NCBI GenBank assembly: GCA_019054805.1
Contig: JAHQIY010000008.1
Span: 4,325,501 to 4,389,500 of the forward strand
DNA length: 64,000 nt
Direction: 5' to 3'
From: Brachionus manjavacas
Lineage: Eukaryota; Rotifera; Eurotatoria; Ploima; Brachionidae
Within the stretch, counting starts at the first letter, position 1. Each line of letters begins with the position of its first letter. A program made the position numbers and the translations under genes. The notes below the pieces were generated by a model. It saw nothing but the letters and a program-made list of their open reading frames with translations, made no database searches and was not told the DNA's origin. This document shows positions 23,801-35,189 of the stretch, piece after piece.

Positions 23801-26579
23801 ATAAAAAATTTGGTTTTTAGATAATTGATTTAAATGGCGTGTTAATTTTTTATAACTTAAATTTCTGATTTTATGACTAATTTTATTTTTATTTAAGAAA
23901 TTCTAATTTTATTTTAGATTTTCTAACATGCTGTATTTATAAAAAAATAGTGTAATTTATGTCTATTGATAAGAAAGATATATTAATATAAACACAAAAA
24001 GGTTGATTCCAAGCTCTGGCCTTTTCTTTTTATCTGGTTTCGGCTTTTGACCTATTCCTGAATCAAAAATATTTTCTGGAACAATTGTTAGCTTTTGACT
24101 TTTAATTGCAATTGTTATTAAATGTTTACAAACATAGGTTCTGAAATACTCAATACAAGTGCACGTTCAAATTTTCCAGTTTTTCCAAGACGGGCCATAA
24201 TTAAAAGTGCCAATAAGCCCTTATTCTTCATAACAAAACTCACCACAGTCTAGTTTTTTTTTTTTAAATATTATTTGAGGTGGAACCTCAGGCTGTTTGG
24301 AATGGACCTTAGTCCTTCCTTTCAACCTCTTGCTTGAAATAACATCTTTGTAAAAAAAAAATTAATAAAATTAAATTAATGTTAATTTTAAAAAAATATC
24401 CTTCCAAAAAATAACCTTTGTTAATTCACATAATATTTTTTAAATTAGAGCCATAAACTTTCTCAAAGTCATTTCCAATTTCTATTGAAGCATTTGATAA
24501 TATGTAATTAATGTGCACATCTGGTAAATTTTTTTTTCTTTTCTTTTTCGCTATTTGAAAGTTGTCGCTCTGAAATTATCGTCATCATGGTCACTTTTAT
24601 CTTCATTGACATCGCATTCTTCTGGTTTAGGTCCATTAGATTCAATATTTTGATTTTTATAAAAAATATTTTCAATTTCGATTTCAATCATTTTTTGTTT
24701 AAATTCAAGAAAAATAAACTTACAATTAAAAAATTTTAATGCATTAGAAAATTTAGCAACAACAATATTTGTAAGGAAAGTAAAGAAAAATATTTTTTTT
24801 ATCATTTATATTAGTGATGCAATCAAAAATTTAGATGATGAAAATAAAGCCGATACAATTTTTAGCACATTTCTTGACTATTATTTCACATTTTTAAATT
24901 TTAGCATTTGCTTCATCCGAAACTGGTACACTTTCATAAGATTACAAGCACCATTAACCAGATCAACAAAATTAACTTTATGATTAGCTGTCATATGCTT
25001 AGAGTATTTAAAATTTATAAAATTTAAAGTAAGACCTTTCCTGTCTTTTACTACCTTAATGTAAGCTATACCATCGTTTCCTCTCTCCACTAGACCAAAT
25101 ATCCTAGTCAATTTCGGCATGGATCGTACGATAAAATCCTTATTTTTTTTTAATTTATCAATATTGTTTGCTTTAAGATAAAATAATATTTTTAAAAGTT
25201 TTCTACAATTTGTTAATAGGGATCTATAGGCATATATTTCTTTAATATTATTAAGTGACCAAGGTCATCTTTGTATTCACATTTTGGAAGATTTTTTGCA
25301 AGCTTTTTTAAAAAATTATAATTTTAAATTTAGCTAAATCTTAAGCTTAAAAATCAAAAAACCATTTTGTTTTTTTTTCAATTTTTTTAAGTTTTATATC
25401 GATCTAATTTTTAACTAAATAGCGAAAAATTAATTTTTTGTAATAAAAAAAATTTATTAGAAAATCGCCAATATGTTCGAATCGGTTGGGATGTGCAAAG
25501 AGGCCTGTGAAGCCTATGTGAAGGCTCAGAGTGTTAAAGCCGCGGTCGATGTTTGTGTCAAGTTGAATCAATGGGACGAAGGAGTTCGACTGGCTAAGCA
25601 GTACAACATTGGCCACGTTGATGAACTTCTTGCCAAACAAGCCAACAAATTTCTGGAACAAAACAAAATATTCAATGCCATTGAATTGTACCGCAAAGCC
25701 AAACACTTTTTGGATGCAGCAAGATTAATGTTTGAAGTGACTAATTAAATTTAAAAAAGTAAAAGAAGTTTATCAATGTTTGGTTTTAGGTAGCTGAAAA
25801 AGAAATAAATAAACGAAACTCACCGGTACTAGTAAAAAAAATGTATGTCCTTGCAGGCTTGCTAGTAGAACAATACAGGGATCTGATAAAATCGGGGGGA
25901 ATATTTTCAAAAAATAAAGTTAAAGAACTAAATGCGTCCACAGCACTTGATGGCATATTAAGTGAAGAGGCTTCCATAGCTATCAAAGACTCGAAAATAC
26001 TTGATAACTGTTGGCATGGTGCAGAAGCCTACCATTTTCTAATGCTTTGTGAAAGACAACTAAGAGAGGGAAAAATCGATGCAGCATTTAAGACTTCAAT
26101 GGCTCTGATGAACTATGAAGACGTTCTAAAGTCAAAGAATATTTATAGCCTTATTGCTTTGTGTGCATGCGGAAATGGTTCGTACAATATTGCATCTAAA
26201 GCGTTCATTAAACTTGAGTCTAGTAATGAAATTCCAGAGAGGGAAAGAAAAGATTTCGAAACTCTAGCTTTTCAAATATTTTCATAGTAAAAAATTTTGA
26301 TCAAAAAAAAAATTTTATTTAATTATTTTAATTTTTAGTCATCAACCAAAAGATAAAAAGCCAGCATTAAAAGGCGAATGTCCACAATGTGCTACTAGAA
26401 TCACCGAATGGCACACTAATTGTCCTAATTGTGACACTAAATTTGCTCCTTGTATCGTTTCGGGCCGACCGATTCTAGAAACTCAATTCTGGGTATGTGG
26501 ATCATGTAAGCATAGAGCTATTGAGCAAGAAATTGCCAACAGAATTTCATGCCCTCTTTGCCACATGCCTGTAAGATAA
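14834..26579 (+). CDS. WDR35: WDR35 / IFT121, intraflagellar transport complex A subunit
   Basis: Subunit of IFT-A, which drives retrograde ciliary transport and ciliary membrane-protein entry. Ten exons: 14834-15149, 15211-15392, 15448-15688, 19725-20512, 20565-20737, 22312-22923, 22988-23327, 25461-25736, 25790-26286, 26339-26579. They sum to 1,221 codons (human about 1,180) with frame kept at all nine junctions. The N-terminus MYVYLSKKITVQNN equals the human MFFYLSKKISIPNN. WD repeats occupy about residues 1-600 (INGEIHVYD, NGRCQIMKN, VQFYNPWGLHLKTLKVPGK). TPR-like helices follow (DNPDMYVCMEKTKM, FIEQNPHNRLWKLLSEAAL, DWFKVLQLLK, AAVDVCVKLNQWDE). The end is a zinc-ribbon tail with CPQC, CPNC, CGSCKHRA and CPLCHMPV. 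Poly(A) signal at 26619. Introns 3, 5 and 7 (4.0, 1.6, 2.1 kb) are transposon-filled; the others are about 50-65 nt. Confidence 0.95.
16857..18370 (-). mobile_element. 5'-truncated LINE (minus strand), interrupted by a MITE
   Basis: The minus strand from about 18360 reads KINKYLDELEKWLFKWKMKI, then SVEKSCFIVFTKYNKEN, VKFDSKLTFTPMVDEIKQRC, SSRLN*INI; after the 657-bp MITE it continues LSNKKWGLNYCTLGNLYKSL, IGSIIDYSFPCLNS, LKYDTPSNILHHEAFNKL. The 3' end (16900-16857) has a shortened form of the family tail, then AAATA repeats. It is close to the copies at 40323-41040 and 56630-57150. Confidence 0.85.
17431..18087. mobile_element. Pogo/Tigger-like MITE inserted in the LINE
   Basis: Ends CAGTAGAATCCCTCAAAAGT (left) and CAGTAGAAGCTCTCAAAATG (right, reverse complement) are flanked by TA at 17429-30 and 18088-89. 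Removing the element and one TA restores the LINE reading RLN*INILSNKKW, which matches RLNIIKILSHKSW in the copy at 40323, so the insertion point is exact. No transposase is present. Confidence 0.88.
18585..19724. other. Remainder of WDR35 intron 3, AT-rich
   Basis: No coding sequence seen. 18955-19060 contains TACAGTACTTTGC and a TTTGTATCAGCTGATACA palindrome, and may be a half-lost element end. The sequence leads into the exon 4 acceptor TTTTTTTATCGAAG at 19724. Confidence 0.35.
20788..21540. mobile_element. Non-autonomous DNA element with coding relic in WDR35 intron 5
   Basis: The ends ATATTAAAGCGTCATTTATT (left) and ATATTAAAGTGTCATTTATT (right, reverse complement) continue into GATTAAACGTCAAT in both arms. 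Near the left end (20835-20938) a block containing TGTATTAATTGTCAT is repeated three times. The centre keeps a + frame relic (MVTYFNEPWLESYDP, then an acidic stretch), suggesting a shrunken transposase gene of unknown type. Confidence 0.7.
21541..22311. other. Rest of WDR35 intron 5
   Basis: A + frame at 21590-21844 (Lys/Ile/Phe-rich, 84 codons) matches nothing I know and has ordinary intron composition. 21890-22260 holds low-complexity AT tracts. No feature supported. Confidence 0.3.
24000..25125 (-). pseudogene. Mutator-like (MULE) transposase relic with SWIM finger, in WDR35 intron 7
   Basis: On the minus strand, 25120-24881 reads MPKLTRIFGLVERGN...KYSKHMTANHKVNF (a FLYWCH/MULE N-terminal style segment, uncertain). 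Further along, about 24210-24110, comes TCTCIEYFRTYVCKHLITIA, the C-x-C-x(n)-C-x-H pattern of a SWIM zinc finger as in MULE transposases. The frames are broken, and the central DDE part is missing or unrecognisable. It lies antisense to WDR35. Confidence 0.6.
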
Positions 26580-26639
26580 AATGAAATATTTTTTAATAAC
26601 ATAATTATCGTTTATTTAAATAAAATTTAAAAATTTATT

Positions 26640-28700
26640 TTCCAATTTTTTTCAAATATTATACTTAAAAGGGTTTAAATAAAATACGAGAAATTTAAAT
26701 AGCATAAACAGCATTACTAAAAAATTAAAATAAATTTAAATAATGAAAAAAAAAATTAAGATCGATAAGTTGAAATAGCTCCAGGTTATAGTCAACAGCT
26801 TTTATTCTGTACTATTTACTTATAGAACAACGTTTGGGAGTTTGAATTGGCATTTTGGTTTCAAAAAGATGTAACTTGTTACAGAATTTTATCAAGAGAC
26901 TCATTTTATAATTATATTTATAAGTGGATGTCAATAAATAGGACGAAGATTAAGAAAGCATATAAAATGTGGTCAACCTTCAAAAGATAGAATTTTTTAT
27001 TATAGAAGTATCAATTGATAGAAAAAAAAAATAAAATTTTGAGTTGATTAAATATAGAATCTATTTTTTATAAAAAAAAAATATAAAAAAAATTTAGAAT
27101 TAAATTTATTGTTTTAAAATTTATCGTTTACTTCTTTTCTTTTTTTGATTTGATTAGTCAAATTTACAGCTTTATAATTCTTGTTTGATCTTAATTTAGT
27201 AATATAAGGCGAATAATTTTCCATATTTAATATAATAATTTAATAGCTTAATTAAGTTCTAGACTAAAAATTTTGACACTTAGTTATAATTGTTAAATAA
27301 AAAACAAAAAAAAATTCTATCAATTTATATTGTTCTATAATAATTTTTTTTCTATGTTTTTAGATTCTAAATTTTTTTTTCTATCATTTGATAATTCACC
27401 ATAAAATGTGAATCAAGGCATAAATTTTAAAACATAAAATTTATTTTTACACAATTCAAAATAAAATCAAGTCAATTAAAACACAAAAAAATATCAATTT
27501 TTTTTTAAACATGCCAAAAAAACATGAAATTTGTGTACCAGTCGTTACCATGATTCAGAAGAATATGTTGAAAAATCGAGTAGTGTTTCGATATGTTTCT
27601 GTATAGCAGCTTTTGAATTACCTTCTTTAATTTTATAGAAATTCCACTTTTGTGTGTTGTTTTATTCTGACTATCTTAAACATTGGTTGATGACTCGCGA
27701 ATATTGAGGCCTTTGACTACTGACTGGTTTGACCTGAGACATTCATTCACCAAGTAACGAGTCGGACAATCATTACTGCAACAACATAACGGATAAAGAA
27801 CTTTCATTAGATTCACATATTGAACACTTGTTAAAATAACCGTGTGCAGATGATGCTTTCGGAAACTGCTTGGGAAAATATTCCACCTCAAAATTGACTT
27901 TGATCAAAAATTCCGATCAATTTTATCTATTTTATTATTAAAACAACATTGTTTTTTTGTTAATTGGATTTATTTTATTAAATTAAATACTTTTTCCCAT
28001 TTTTAATTTTAATGAACGATTATTAAGATAATAATGTATATTTTTTAAAAAAATTATATTAATAGAATCAAAAAAATAATTTTTTTTAAATTTGAATTAT
28101 AGTTTATAGTTAATAGTTTTTTGTTAATTAGCTTTTAAAACCGAACGATTTTATGAATTTTACGCTCTTATCAATTCATTTTACAAAAGTTTCACCATCA
28201 TGAAAAATTAAGTAAGGTGATCTTAAAAAATCTTTATCCATTGGTTTAATATAAGCTTAATTAAATAAGTTTATTTATTTTATTATTTAGAAATTAACCT
28301 CCAAGAAGGAGAAGTATAATTTGAAAAATTGTATAGTTACAAAAATGATTAGAGAAAATAAAATATAAAAAATACAAGTATAAATTTGATAAGTTGAAAA
28401 AGAAAAATTACAATAAAATAAAATGGTTTCAAAATTAAATGGTAATTTTTTTTATTTGTTTAATTTACTGAAAAATTTTTAGAATGGCAATTTTGACATT
28501 CTATTTTTTACGTAATTTTTCGAAATTTTTCGTAAAATAACCATTTCTTAAAAAAGTAATTTTTAAAAAATTACCAAAAACCCTAAAATCAAATGTAGTA
28601 AACTTAACTCAAAATTTCTTACAATACAATGAAATTTCAAATGACATATTTATTAACTGATTGTTAAAATAATTCAATATTTTTTAAGATTCTTGTATTT
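26640..28700. other. Gene-poor AT-rich stretch downstream of WDR35
   Basis: The only coding-looking piece is minus 27891-27676 (LYPLCCCSNDCPTRYLV...), a Cys-rich fragment, probably transposon-derived, of unknown family. At 28265-28325 (minus) there is a LINE 3' end of the type CTTCTCCTTCTTGGAGGTTAA plus AAATA-like tail, the same signature as 43483-43530. Nothing else stands out. Confidence 0.4.
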
Positions 28701-28710
28701 TTTCTTTTGA

Positions 28711-28918
28711 CACTCAAAGGACCGGCTATTTTTGACAGAAACTTTGTTTAAATGTTGCATTCGTTCCATTTAAGTCTGTAATATGAAAAGCAGAATATTT
28801 AAAAGATCTAAAATTAAAAAAAAATATTAAAATATCTAAATATGATTGATCGTTAACTAAAAAATTAGATTTGAGTTTTTGAAAAGGTGTCAAATTGACA
28901 CCGCCGGTCATTTGAGTG
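28711..28918. mobile_element. 208-bp MITE with TTAA-type flanks
   Basis: The ends CACTCAAAGGACCGGC and (reverse complement) CACTCAAATGACCGGC are inverted, with TTGA before and TTAA after. A TTAA target is typical of piggyBac and some Kolobok elements. The left flank has one mismatch, so the superfamily is tentative. Confidence 0.6.
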
Positions 28919-29177
28919 TTAAAAAGTATACTCCAATGATAAAATCTATTATAAATTTGAAAAAAAAATTCAAATTAATTAAAAATTTTAATAGTTTTTT
29001 ATATTATTGTTCATAAATATATATTTTGTATTCAAAAAATAGAATTCAAATATTTCAATTTCATTCAAAAGGGTACTTTAGTTCTAACTAAACTTTAGTC
29101 CAGTTCTTTAGTTCTAACTAAACCAAGCTTTGTCCAAACTTATTTCACAAATACTCAAAGAAAAGTTCCACTGGGAC

Positions 29178-29885
29178 TTTTGCTTTTATCATATTTATTT
29201 TTACAAAAATTAACCGTAGCTAAGGTGGTAGGTAAAAAACGTTATCTCTCTAATAGCATCTTGTTGGTTTGCGCTTACAGTATCTTTTTATGTCCTCGGA
29301 TCTCTTTTGCAGGTACTGAAGTTTTGAATGAATTGCAAAATACCTATAGAGGTCTTATCTAGTTCACCTTATTTATTCCCTGATGTAATTTAAAGACCCG
29401 GATATTGTTCTCCCTTTTTCTTCTTTCACTTATAGTTGTCACTATAACTAAAACTATTAATAACTATTGATATAGAGAATAAAACACAAATTTTCATAAC
29501 CATAATGGTGACCTTATACCAAAACTTACACAAATACAAAGCTATATGAAATGATGCGTCAATGAAGGATGCGTGATGGTAATTTTACATAAAGATAGTT
29601 TTGTTAATTTACGTTTATTGACGTAGTTATACGATGATTTCCGTTTTATTTGACTTTTTGTAATTTTATATTTTTATTCTCTATTTAAAATTTTTTAATT
29701 AATTAATTTAGTTTATGTTTTTTTCTCAGTTTGATAAATAAAAATTATTTTCATGTTGTAAGATCCGAGGACATTAAAAGAGACTGTCAGCGCAAACCAA
29801 CAAGATGCTATTAGAGAGATAACGTTTTTTACCTACCACCTTAGCTACGGTTAATTTTTGTAAAATAAATATGATAAAAGCAAAA
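29178..29885. mobile_element. Foldback element with 126-bp near-identical inverted arms
   Basis: Arms 29178-29303 and 29761-29885 are reverse complements with only a handful of differences (TTTTGCTTTTATCAT ... GTCCTCGGATCT). The ~457-bp spacer is non-coding. A transcript could form a long hairpin. The 60-codon frame in the left arm is probably fortuitous. Confidence 0.85.
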
Positions 29886-30489
29886 CACTTCTCTACATTC
29901 GTCTAATCCATAATTGTGAAGAAACAATTTTAAATTCTTTTCAAAATTAATTAAGCAGTTTAAAAAAATAGATGAGCACTTCACTAATCTATGTCTGTCT
30001 TTTTCCAGATGTTTTTTTGTCAGAAAATATTTTAATAATTCATTTTAAATTCAAATCACAAATTTTTTTATTTTTTATTTTATTAAATGAACTTTTTATC
30101 CGATAAAAAATCAATATCTGTCAATATATTTTATTTCTTTAATTTATTTTACTCAATTTTGTACTTTTTTTATATTTATTTTTTGAATCGCTAGACTGAA
30201 ATGAAGGACTTAGTTCCATTCTGTGCGGCCTGATGTATACCTCAAATTATTTAAAAAATAAATAAATAAATATTTTAAAATTTTTTTTAATTTTTTTACA
30301 AAATTTATCTAAAGACTCATAAAAATTGAGATATTGATTAAAGAATCGAACAAGCCTGCTTGAAACATTTTTAGTATTTATTATTCTTAAAATTTTGGAC
30401 ATGATATCCATTTTTAGTTAAAATAATAATTAAAAATTATTGATTGCAAAAAAGATTTTTCTCAGGTTATTAAATCATTTTGTTTGTTA
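29886..30489. other. AT-rich stretch with no supported feature
   Basis: Low-complexity A/T tracts. No open frame, repeat or RNA recognised. Confidence 0.3.
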
Positions 30490-31486
30490 CAGTGTCGGAA
30501 ATTAACTTGTCACATCATATCATCTGATATCAGCTATTATCATTTGATATGAGATAAAATCAGGTGAATTAAAATTTGAATTTCTATTTGTAAAAATATG
30601 TAGTAGTAGTAGTAGTATTGAAAGCTGTGACACAGGCGAACCTGTGTGAACGTAGTTTATAAGGCTACATTATATCAGCTAAATCCTTATCTGCTATGCC
30701 AATTACTAAACCTGATATACCGATCTCCTAAGACTTCCCGACGCCATGTGTGCATCAAGTCTCGACTTGAAACCGTTTACTGTAACCGCATTTACTACAT
30801 AGGATGGAAGTAAATTCCAGGTGGTTGCAGTCCTGTTAGGCAAGAATTTCCCTCTTATATTGCAATTCCCACAGATCTCCTTAGCAATTTGGTGTGTATG
30901 TGATCTACCTACATTCCCCCTTCCTAAAGTCATCCCCAGGTCCACCTCCTCTAACCCCCTGGATACTTTATATAATTGTATTAAGTCACCCCTTTTTCTC
31001 CTTAATTCCAGGTCAGTGTACCCCAACCTCTTTAACCTTTCCCCATATTCCAGTCCTTTTAGCTCCACCACCATTCCTGTAGCTCTCCTCTGAACTCCCT
31101 CTATCTTCCTTATCTCCCTTTTATTCAACGTGTTCCACACCGATGATGCAAACTCTAAATGTGGCCTCACAAAAGTAGGATATAACCTCTTAAAAAGATT
31201 TATGTTAAAATATCTAAACGTCTTTCTAATTCTACCTAACACCCAACTCGCCTTATTAACCGCTGCCTCCACCTGTGCCGAACACTTTCCATCGGCCGTG
31301 ACCATAATTCCCAAATCCTTCTCCACTTCCGTTGTTTCCAGTTCAAATCTATCACCATCCCACTCAATCCAATACTTGTCCCTAGGAAAATAATTTTTTT
31401 TCCTTATATTAGCTGATATCAGATCATATCATCTAATATCAAATGATATCATATGATATGATGTGACTAGTTAATTTCCGGCACTG
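30490..31486. mobile_element. TA-flanked inverted-repeat element carrying a LINE insertion
   Basis: The left end CAGTGTCGGAAATTAACTTG and the right end (reverse complement CAGTGCCGGAAATTAACTAG) are flanked by TA at 30488-89 and 31487-88. Both arms continue in a GATATCA/TGATAT-rich pattern with strong local palindromes. Without the LINE the element would be about 200 bp. Confidence 0.85.
30598..31390 (-). mobile_element. Young 5'-truncated LINE, RT C-terminal ORF intact
   Basis: The minus strand is open from about 31387 to the stop at 30706, over 220 codons, starting at the truncation point with RDKYWIEWDGDRFEL, then VEKDLGIMVTADGKCSAQVE, LYPTFVRPHLEFASSVWN, IEGVQRRATGMV, RKRGDLIQLYKVSRGLEEVD, and ending NGFKSRLDAHM..RRSVYQV. 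This is the C-terminal domain of CR1/L2-like reverse transcriptases. It is much more GC-rich than its surroundings and has no stops, so it is recent. The 3' UTR (30700-30617) ends in a (CTA)n run. The same family recurs at 62011-62253. Confidence 0.88.
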
Positions 31487-31488
31487 TA

Positions 31489-31929
31489 ATGAATAAACGA
31501 AAAAAGTAAATTTTTATTCAAAAAATGGTCAAAACTCGAAATCAATTTTATTTTATTTAAAAAAAATTTAAATATTTTTGAGAGAAAAAATGAGTGTGAC
31601 GTATTAATGTCGCTGAGTCACTTAATTTAATGCAAATGGATCTGATACTTGGCCAATTTATGCACATAATTCAAACTTAAATTTCAACTGATTGAAAAAA
31701 TTTGAATTTTTTAGCTTGAAATCCAATGCATATACGAAGCGCATTCTATTTTACTTTGTGTTGGTTTTTTTCGCAAATATTTTTGCTCTTTCTCTTGAAC
31801 ACGTATTGCTAATTTACATGCTAGTAATGAAATTTAAAAAATATTTTTTCAATTCTTTTTTTTTAAGTAAATCCCGTCATCATACCCAAGCACCTTGATA
31901 TAAATTCCGCATTATTTTAGACACTTGAA
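31489..31929. other. COPB2 upstream region
   Basis: Non-coding, AT-rich. It includes a short open frame at 31692-31898 with a hydrophobic stretch that I regard as chance. The COPB2 start follows within 60 bp of TTCCGCATTATTTTAG, which could be a splice acceptor for an unseen 5' UTR exon or leader. Confidence 0.35.
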
Positions 31930-34900
31930 ATGCCGCTTAAGCTCGAAATAAAGCGCAAGCTATCAGCTCGATCGGACAGAGTCAAATCTGTTGACATACA
32001 CCCGTCCGAACCTTGGATGCTTGTCAGTTTATACAATGGCAATGTTCACGTCTGGAACCATGAAACTCAAGTAGCATCAAATAATGCACAAGAAAAAAAA
32101 AGCTTAAAATTTTAATTATTTTCAGCAACTGGTGAAGTCGTTCGAAGTCTGCGAACCACCAGTGCGCACTGCCAAATTCGTGGCGAGAAAAAATTGGATC
32201 ATCACCGGTTCGGATGACATGCAAATCCGAGTATACAACTACAACACTCTTGAACGAGTGCACATGTTCGAGGCGCACTCGGACTACATCAGATGCATTG
32301 CAGTGCATCCAACTCAGTCTTTCATTCTGTCCAGCAGCGGTATGTTTTGTTTTTTAAAGTTTTTCGAATAAAAATTTACAGAAATTTTTTTTATTTTTTT
32401 TTTTATTATTTTATTAAAAAAATGAAAAAAAAAAAATTTAAATTTTTTTAAACTTAAAAAGATGACATGTCAATTAAGCTGTGGGACTGGGACAACAAAT
32501 GGACTTGTAAGCAAGTGTTCGAAGGGCACACGCACTACGTTATGCAAATAGTGTTCAATCCAAAAGACAACAACACATTTGCCAGCGCCAGTCTGGACAA
32601 GACAGTGAAAGTGTGGCAGCTGGGCTCGACACATGCCAATTTTACTCTGGAGGGACACGAAAAAGGAGTCAACTGTGTAGACTACTACCACGGCGGCGAC
32701 AAGCCGTACCTGATATCGGGCGCCGACGACCGCCTTGTCAAAATATGGGACTACCAGAACAAGACATGTGTACAGACTCTGGAGGGTCATTCGCAAAACA
32801 TATCCTCAGTAGCATTCCACACAGAGTTGCCGCTGATACTGACCGGCTCCGAGGACGGCACCATCAAACTGTGGCACTCGAACACCTACAGACTGGACAA
32901 CACTTTGAACTACGGCTTGGAGCGGGTGTGGGCCATTTGTTGTCTGAAAGGCTCGAACAATGTGGCTATAGGTTACGACGAGGGCAGTGTGATGATAAAG
33001 CTGGGCCGCGAAGAACCGGCCATTTCCATGGACAGCAGTGGAAAAATAATCTGGGCCAAGCATTCCGAAATCCAGCAAGCCAATCTAAAAGCTCTGACAG
33101 ACCAAGAGTGCATAAAAGATGGAGAGCGCCTGCCGCTCAACGTCAAGGACATGGGCGCCTGTGACATCTACCCGCAGACCATCTCCCACAACCCCAATGG
33201 ACGCTTTGTGGTCGCATGTGGCGACGGCGAGTACATAATCTACACCTCGATGGCATTGCGCAACAAAGCCTACGGCCCTGCTCAGGAGTTTATTTGGTCG
33301 TATGACTCGTCTGAATACGCCATCCGCGACAACAACACTATAAAAATATTCAAAAATTTCAAGGAAAGAAAATCGTTCAAGCCGAGCTTTGGCACCGAGA
33401 ACATCTACGGTGGCCAGCTGCTCGGCGTCAAGTCCGTGAGTGGTCTGACATTTTATGACTGGGAAACAACTGATCTGATCAGACGCATCGAAATAACACC
33501 CAAAATAATCTACTGGTCCGAAAATGGCGAGTTGGTCTGCATTGCTTGCGAGGAAAGCTTTTATGTGCTGAGGTATGACGTTGAGGCGCTGGCGCGAGCA
33601 CGCGACAACGCCGACCTGATGACCGAGGACGGCATTGAAGACGCATTCACTGTGCTCAATGAGGTCAGCGAGTCGGTCCGAACTGGACTGTGGATAGGCG
33701 ACTGCTTTATTTACACCAATTCGTTGAACAGGCTCAATTATTATGTGGGCGGCGAGATTTGCACCATTTCCCATCTGGACAGACAAATGTACCTGCTTGG
33801 CTACATACCCAACGATAACAGGGTCTACTTGAGCGACAAGGAGCTCAGTGTTGTTTCTTTTTCGCTCTTGCTGTCCGTGTTGGAGTACCAGACTGCTGTG
33901 ATGAGAAAAGACTTTGACACTGCTGACAAAGTGCTGCCCACTATTCCCACAGATCAGTGTTCGAGAGTGGCGCACTTTTTGGAAAAGCAAGGATTCAAGC
34001 AGCAAGCGTTGATGGTCTCAAATGATGCCGAGCACAAGTTCGACTTGGCACTGCAATTGGCAGACCTGAAAACGGCGCACGACATCGCCAAAGAGGCTGA
34101 GAGTGAGCAAAAGTGGAAGCAACTGGCCGAAATGGCCACCAGAAAGTGTGAGTTCACTCTGGCCCAGGAGTGTTTGCACAAGGCCGAGGACTTTGGCAGT
34201 CTGGTGCTGCTGGCCAGCTCCACTGGCAATGCAAGCATGATGCAAAAAATGGCTGAAAGCTCCAAAGAAAAGGGCCAAAATAACATTTCGTTTTTGTCCT
34301 ATTTTGTTCTCGGCAAGTTGGAAGAATGCCTGCAGTTGCTGATCGACACAAACCGAATACCAGAAGCTGCTTTTTTTGCCCGAACCTATTTGCCAAGTCA
34401 GACGCCCAGAGTGGTCAAATTGTGGCGCGAAGAGCTGGGCAAAACTAATGAAAAAGCAGCGCAAGCCATCGCCGATCCAACTGAGTACGAGAATTTGTTT
34501 GCCGGATATCAGAATTCGGTCAAAACCGAGCAATTTCTGCTGAAAGAAAGACAAATGCTTTTGCCTGCTTTCGAGTACTCGAGTCAGACGGTAAAATTTT
34601 TTAAATCAGAAGGAAAAAAGCACAGTTGGTCAAAAGTCAAAAATTAACTTTCCAAGAACAAAATTTTGTTTTTGAAATAATTTTTTTCAATTTTTCATGA
34701 AATTTCTTAAAAGGAAAACTTTAAAATTTTGACATCTTTTCAAACTATTTTTAATGACCAACTGTACAAGGTCAAAATTGGCTTTCAATTTTTGACTTTG
34801 ACATTTGACCAACTCTGGGAAAAAGAGTGGAATTTTACTTTAATTTTTTGTTACCACAGCCAAATAATTTGCGCAAACCAATCGAAGAAATGTTGGTTGC

Positions 34901-35189
34901 CGAAGAAAGCAATCAGTTCCGGTTTGAACGCAAATCGGACCAAGAAGAAGAGGAATACTTTGAGCCCGAAGAGGACAAATACAGCAAAAAAGAAGAAGAC
35001 TCGATAGCTAATTTGGCTAAAAAGATCACCGAGACAAAGCTTAGTCAATCACCACCCAAGCCAGCGCCAGCGCTTAGTACAGAAGCCGTGGCTGATACCA
35101 AAGATGACGATGATCTAGACATTGATTTAGACTTAGAAAATGTTGATACAACTGATGTTAATTTAGATGATGAATTGTCGGATGATTAG
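31930..35189 (+). CDS. COPB2: COPB2, coatomer subunit beta-prime
   Basis: Core COPI coat subunit; its N-terminal WD40 propeller binds KKxx-type retrieval signals (family knowledge). Exons 31930-32070, 32126-32339, 32462-34590 and 34860-35189 give 937 aa (human 906), all junctions in frame. The N-terminus [20 protein letters not shown] is nearly identical to the human one. WD repeats lie in about residues 1-310 ([37 protein letters not shown]). The second propeller and helical solenoid follow ([52 protein letters not shown]). The acidic C-terminus ends [13 protein letters not shown] like vertebrate TTDINLDED. The large exon is clearly richer in G/C at third positions than the other genes here, which fits high expression. 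Poly(A) signal at 35334-35339. Confidence 0.97.

Noticed and set aside
29180..29362. 60-codon frame in the foldback arm
   Set aside because: Lies almost wholly in the inverted repeat; no ATG-start context or similarity.
33085..34005. 306-codon antisense open frame opposite COPB2, with several others nearby on both strands
   Set aside because: COPB2 coding identity is certain and its GC-rich codons naturally leave long antisense frames; no family motif in the shadows.
34851..35048. Phe-rich antisense frame opposite COPB2 exon 4
   Set aside because: Product of the GAA/AAG-rich acidic C-terminus of COPB2 read backwards.
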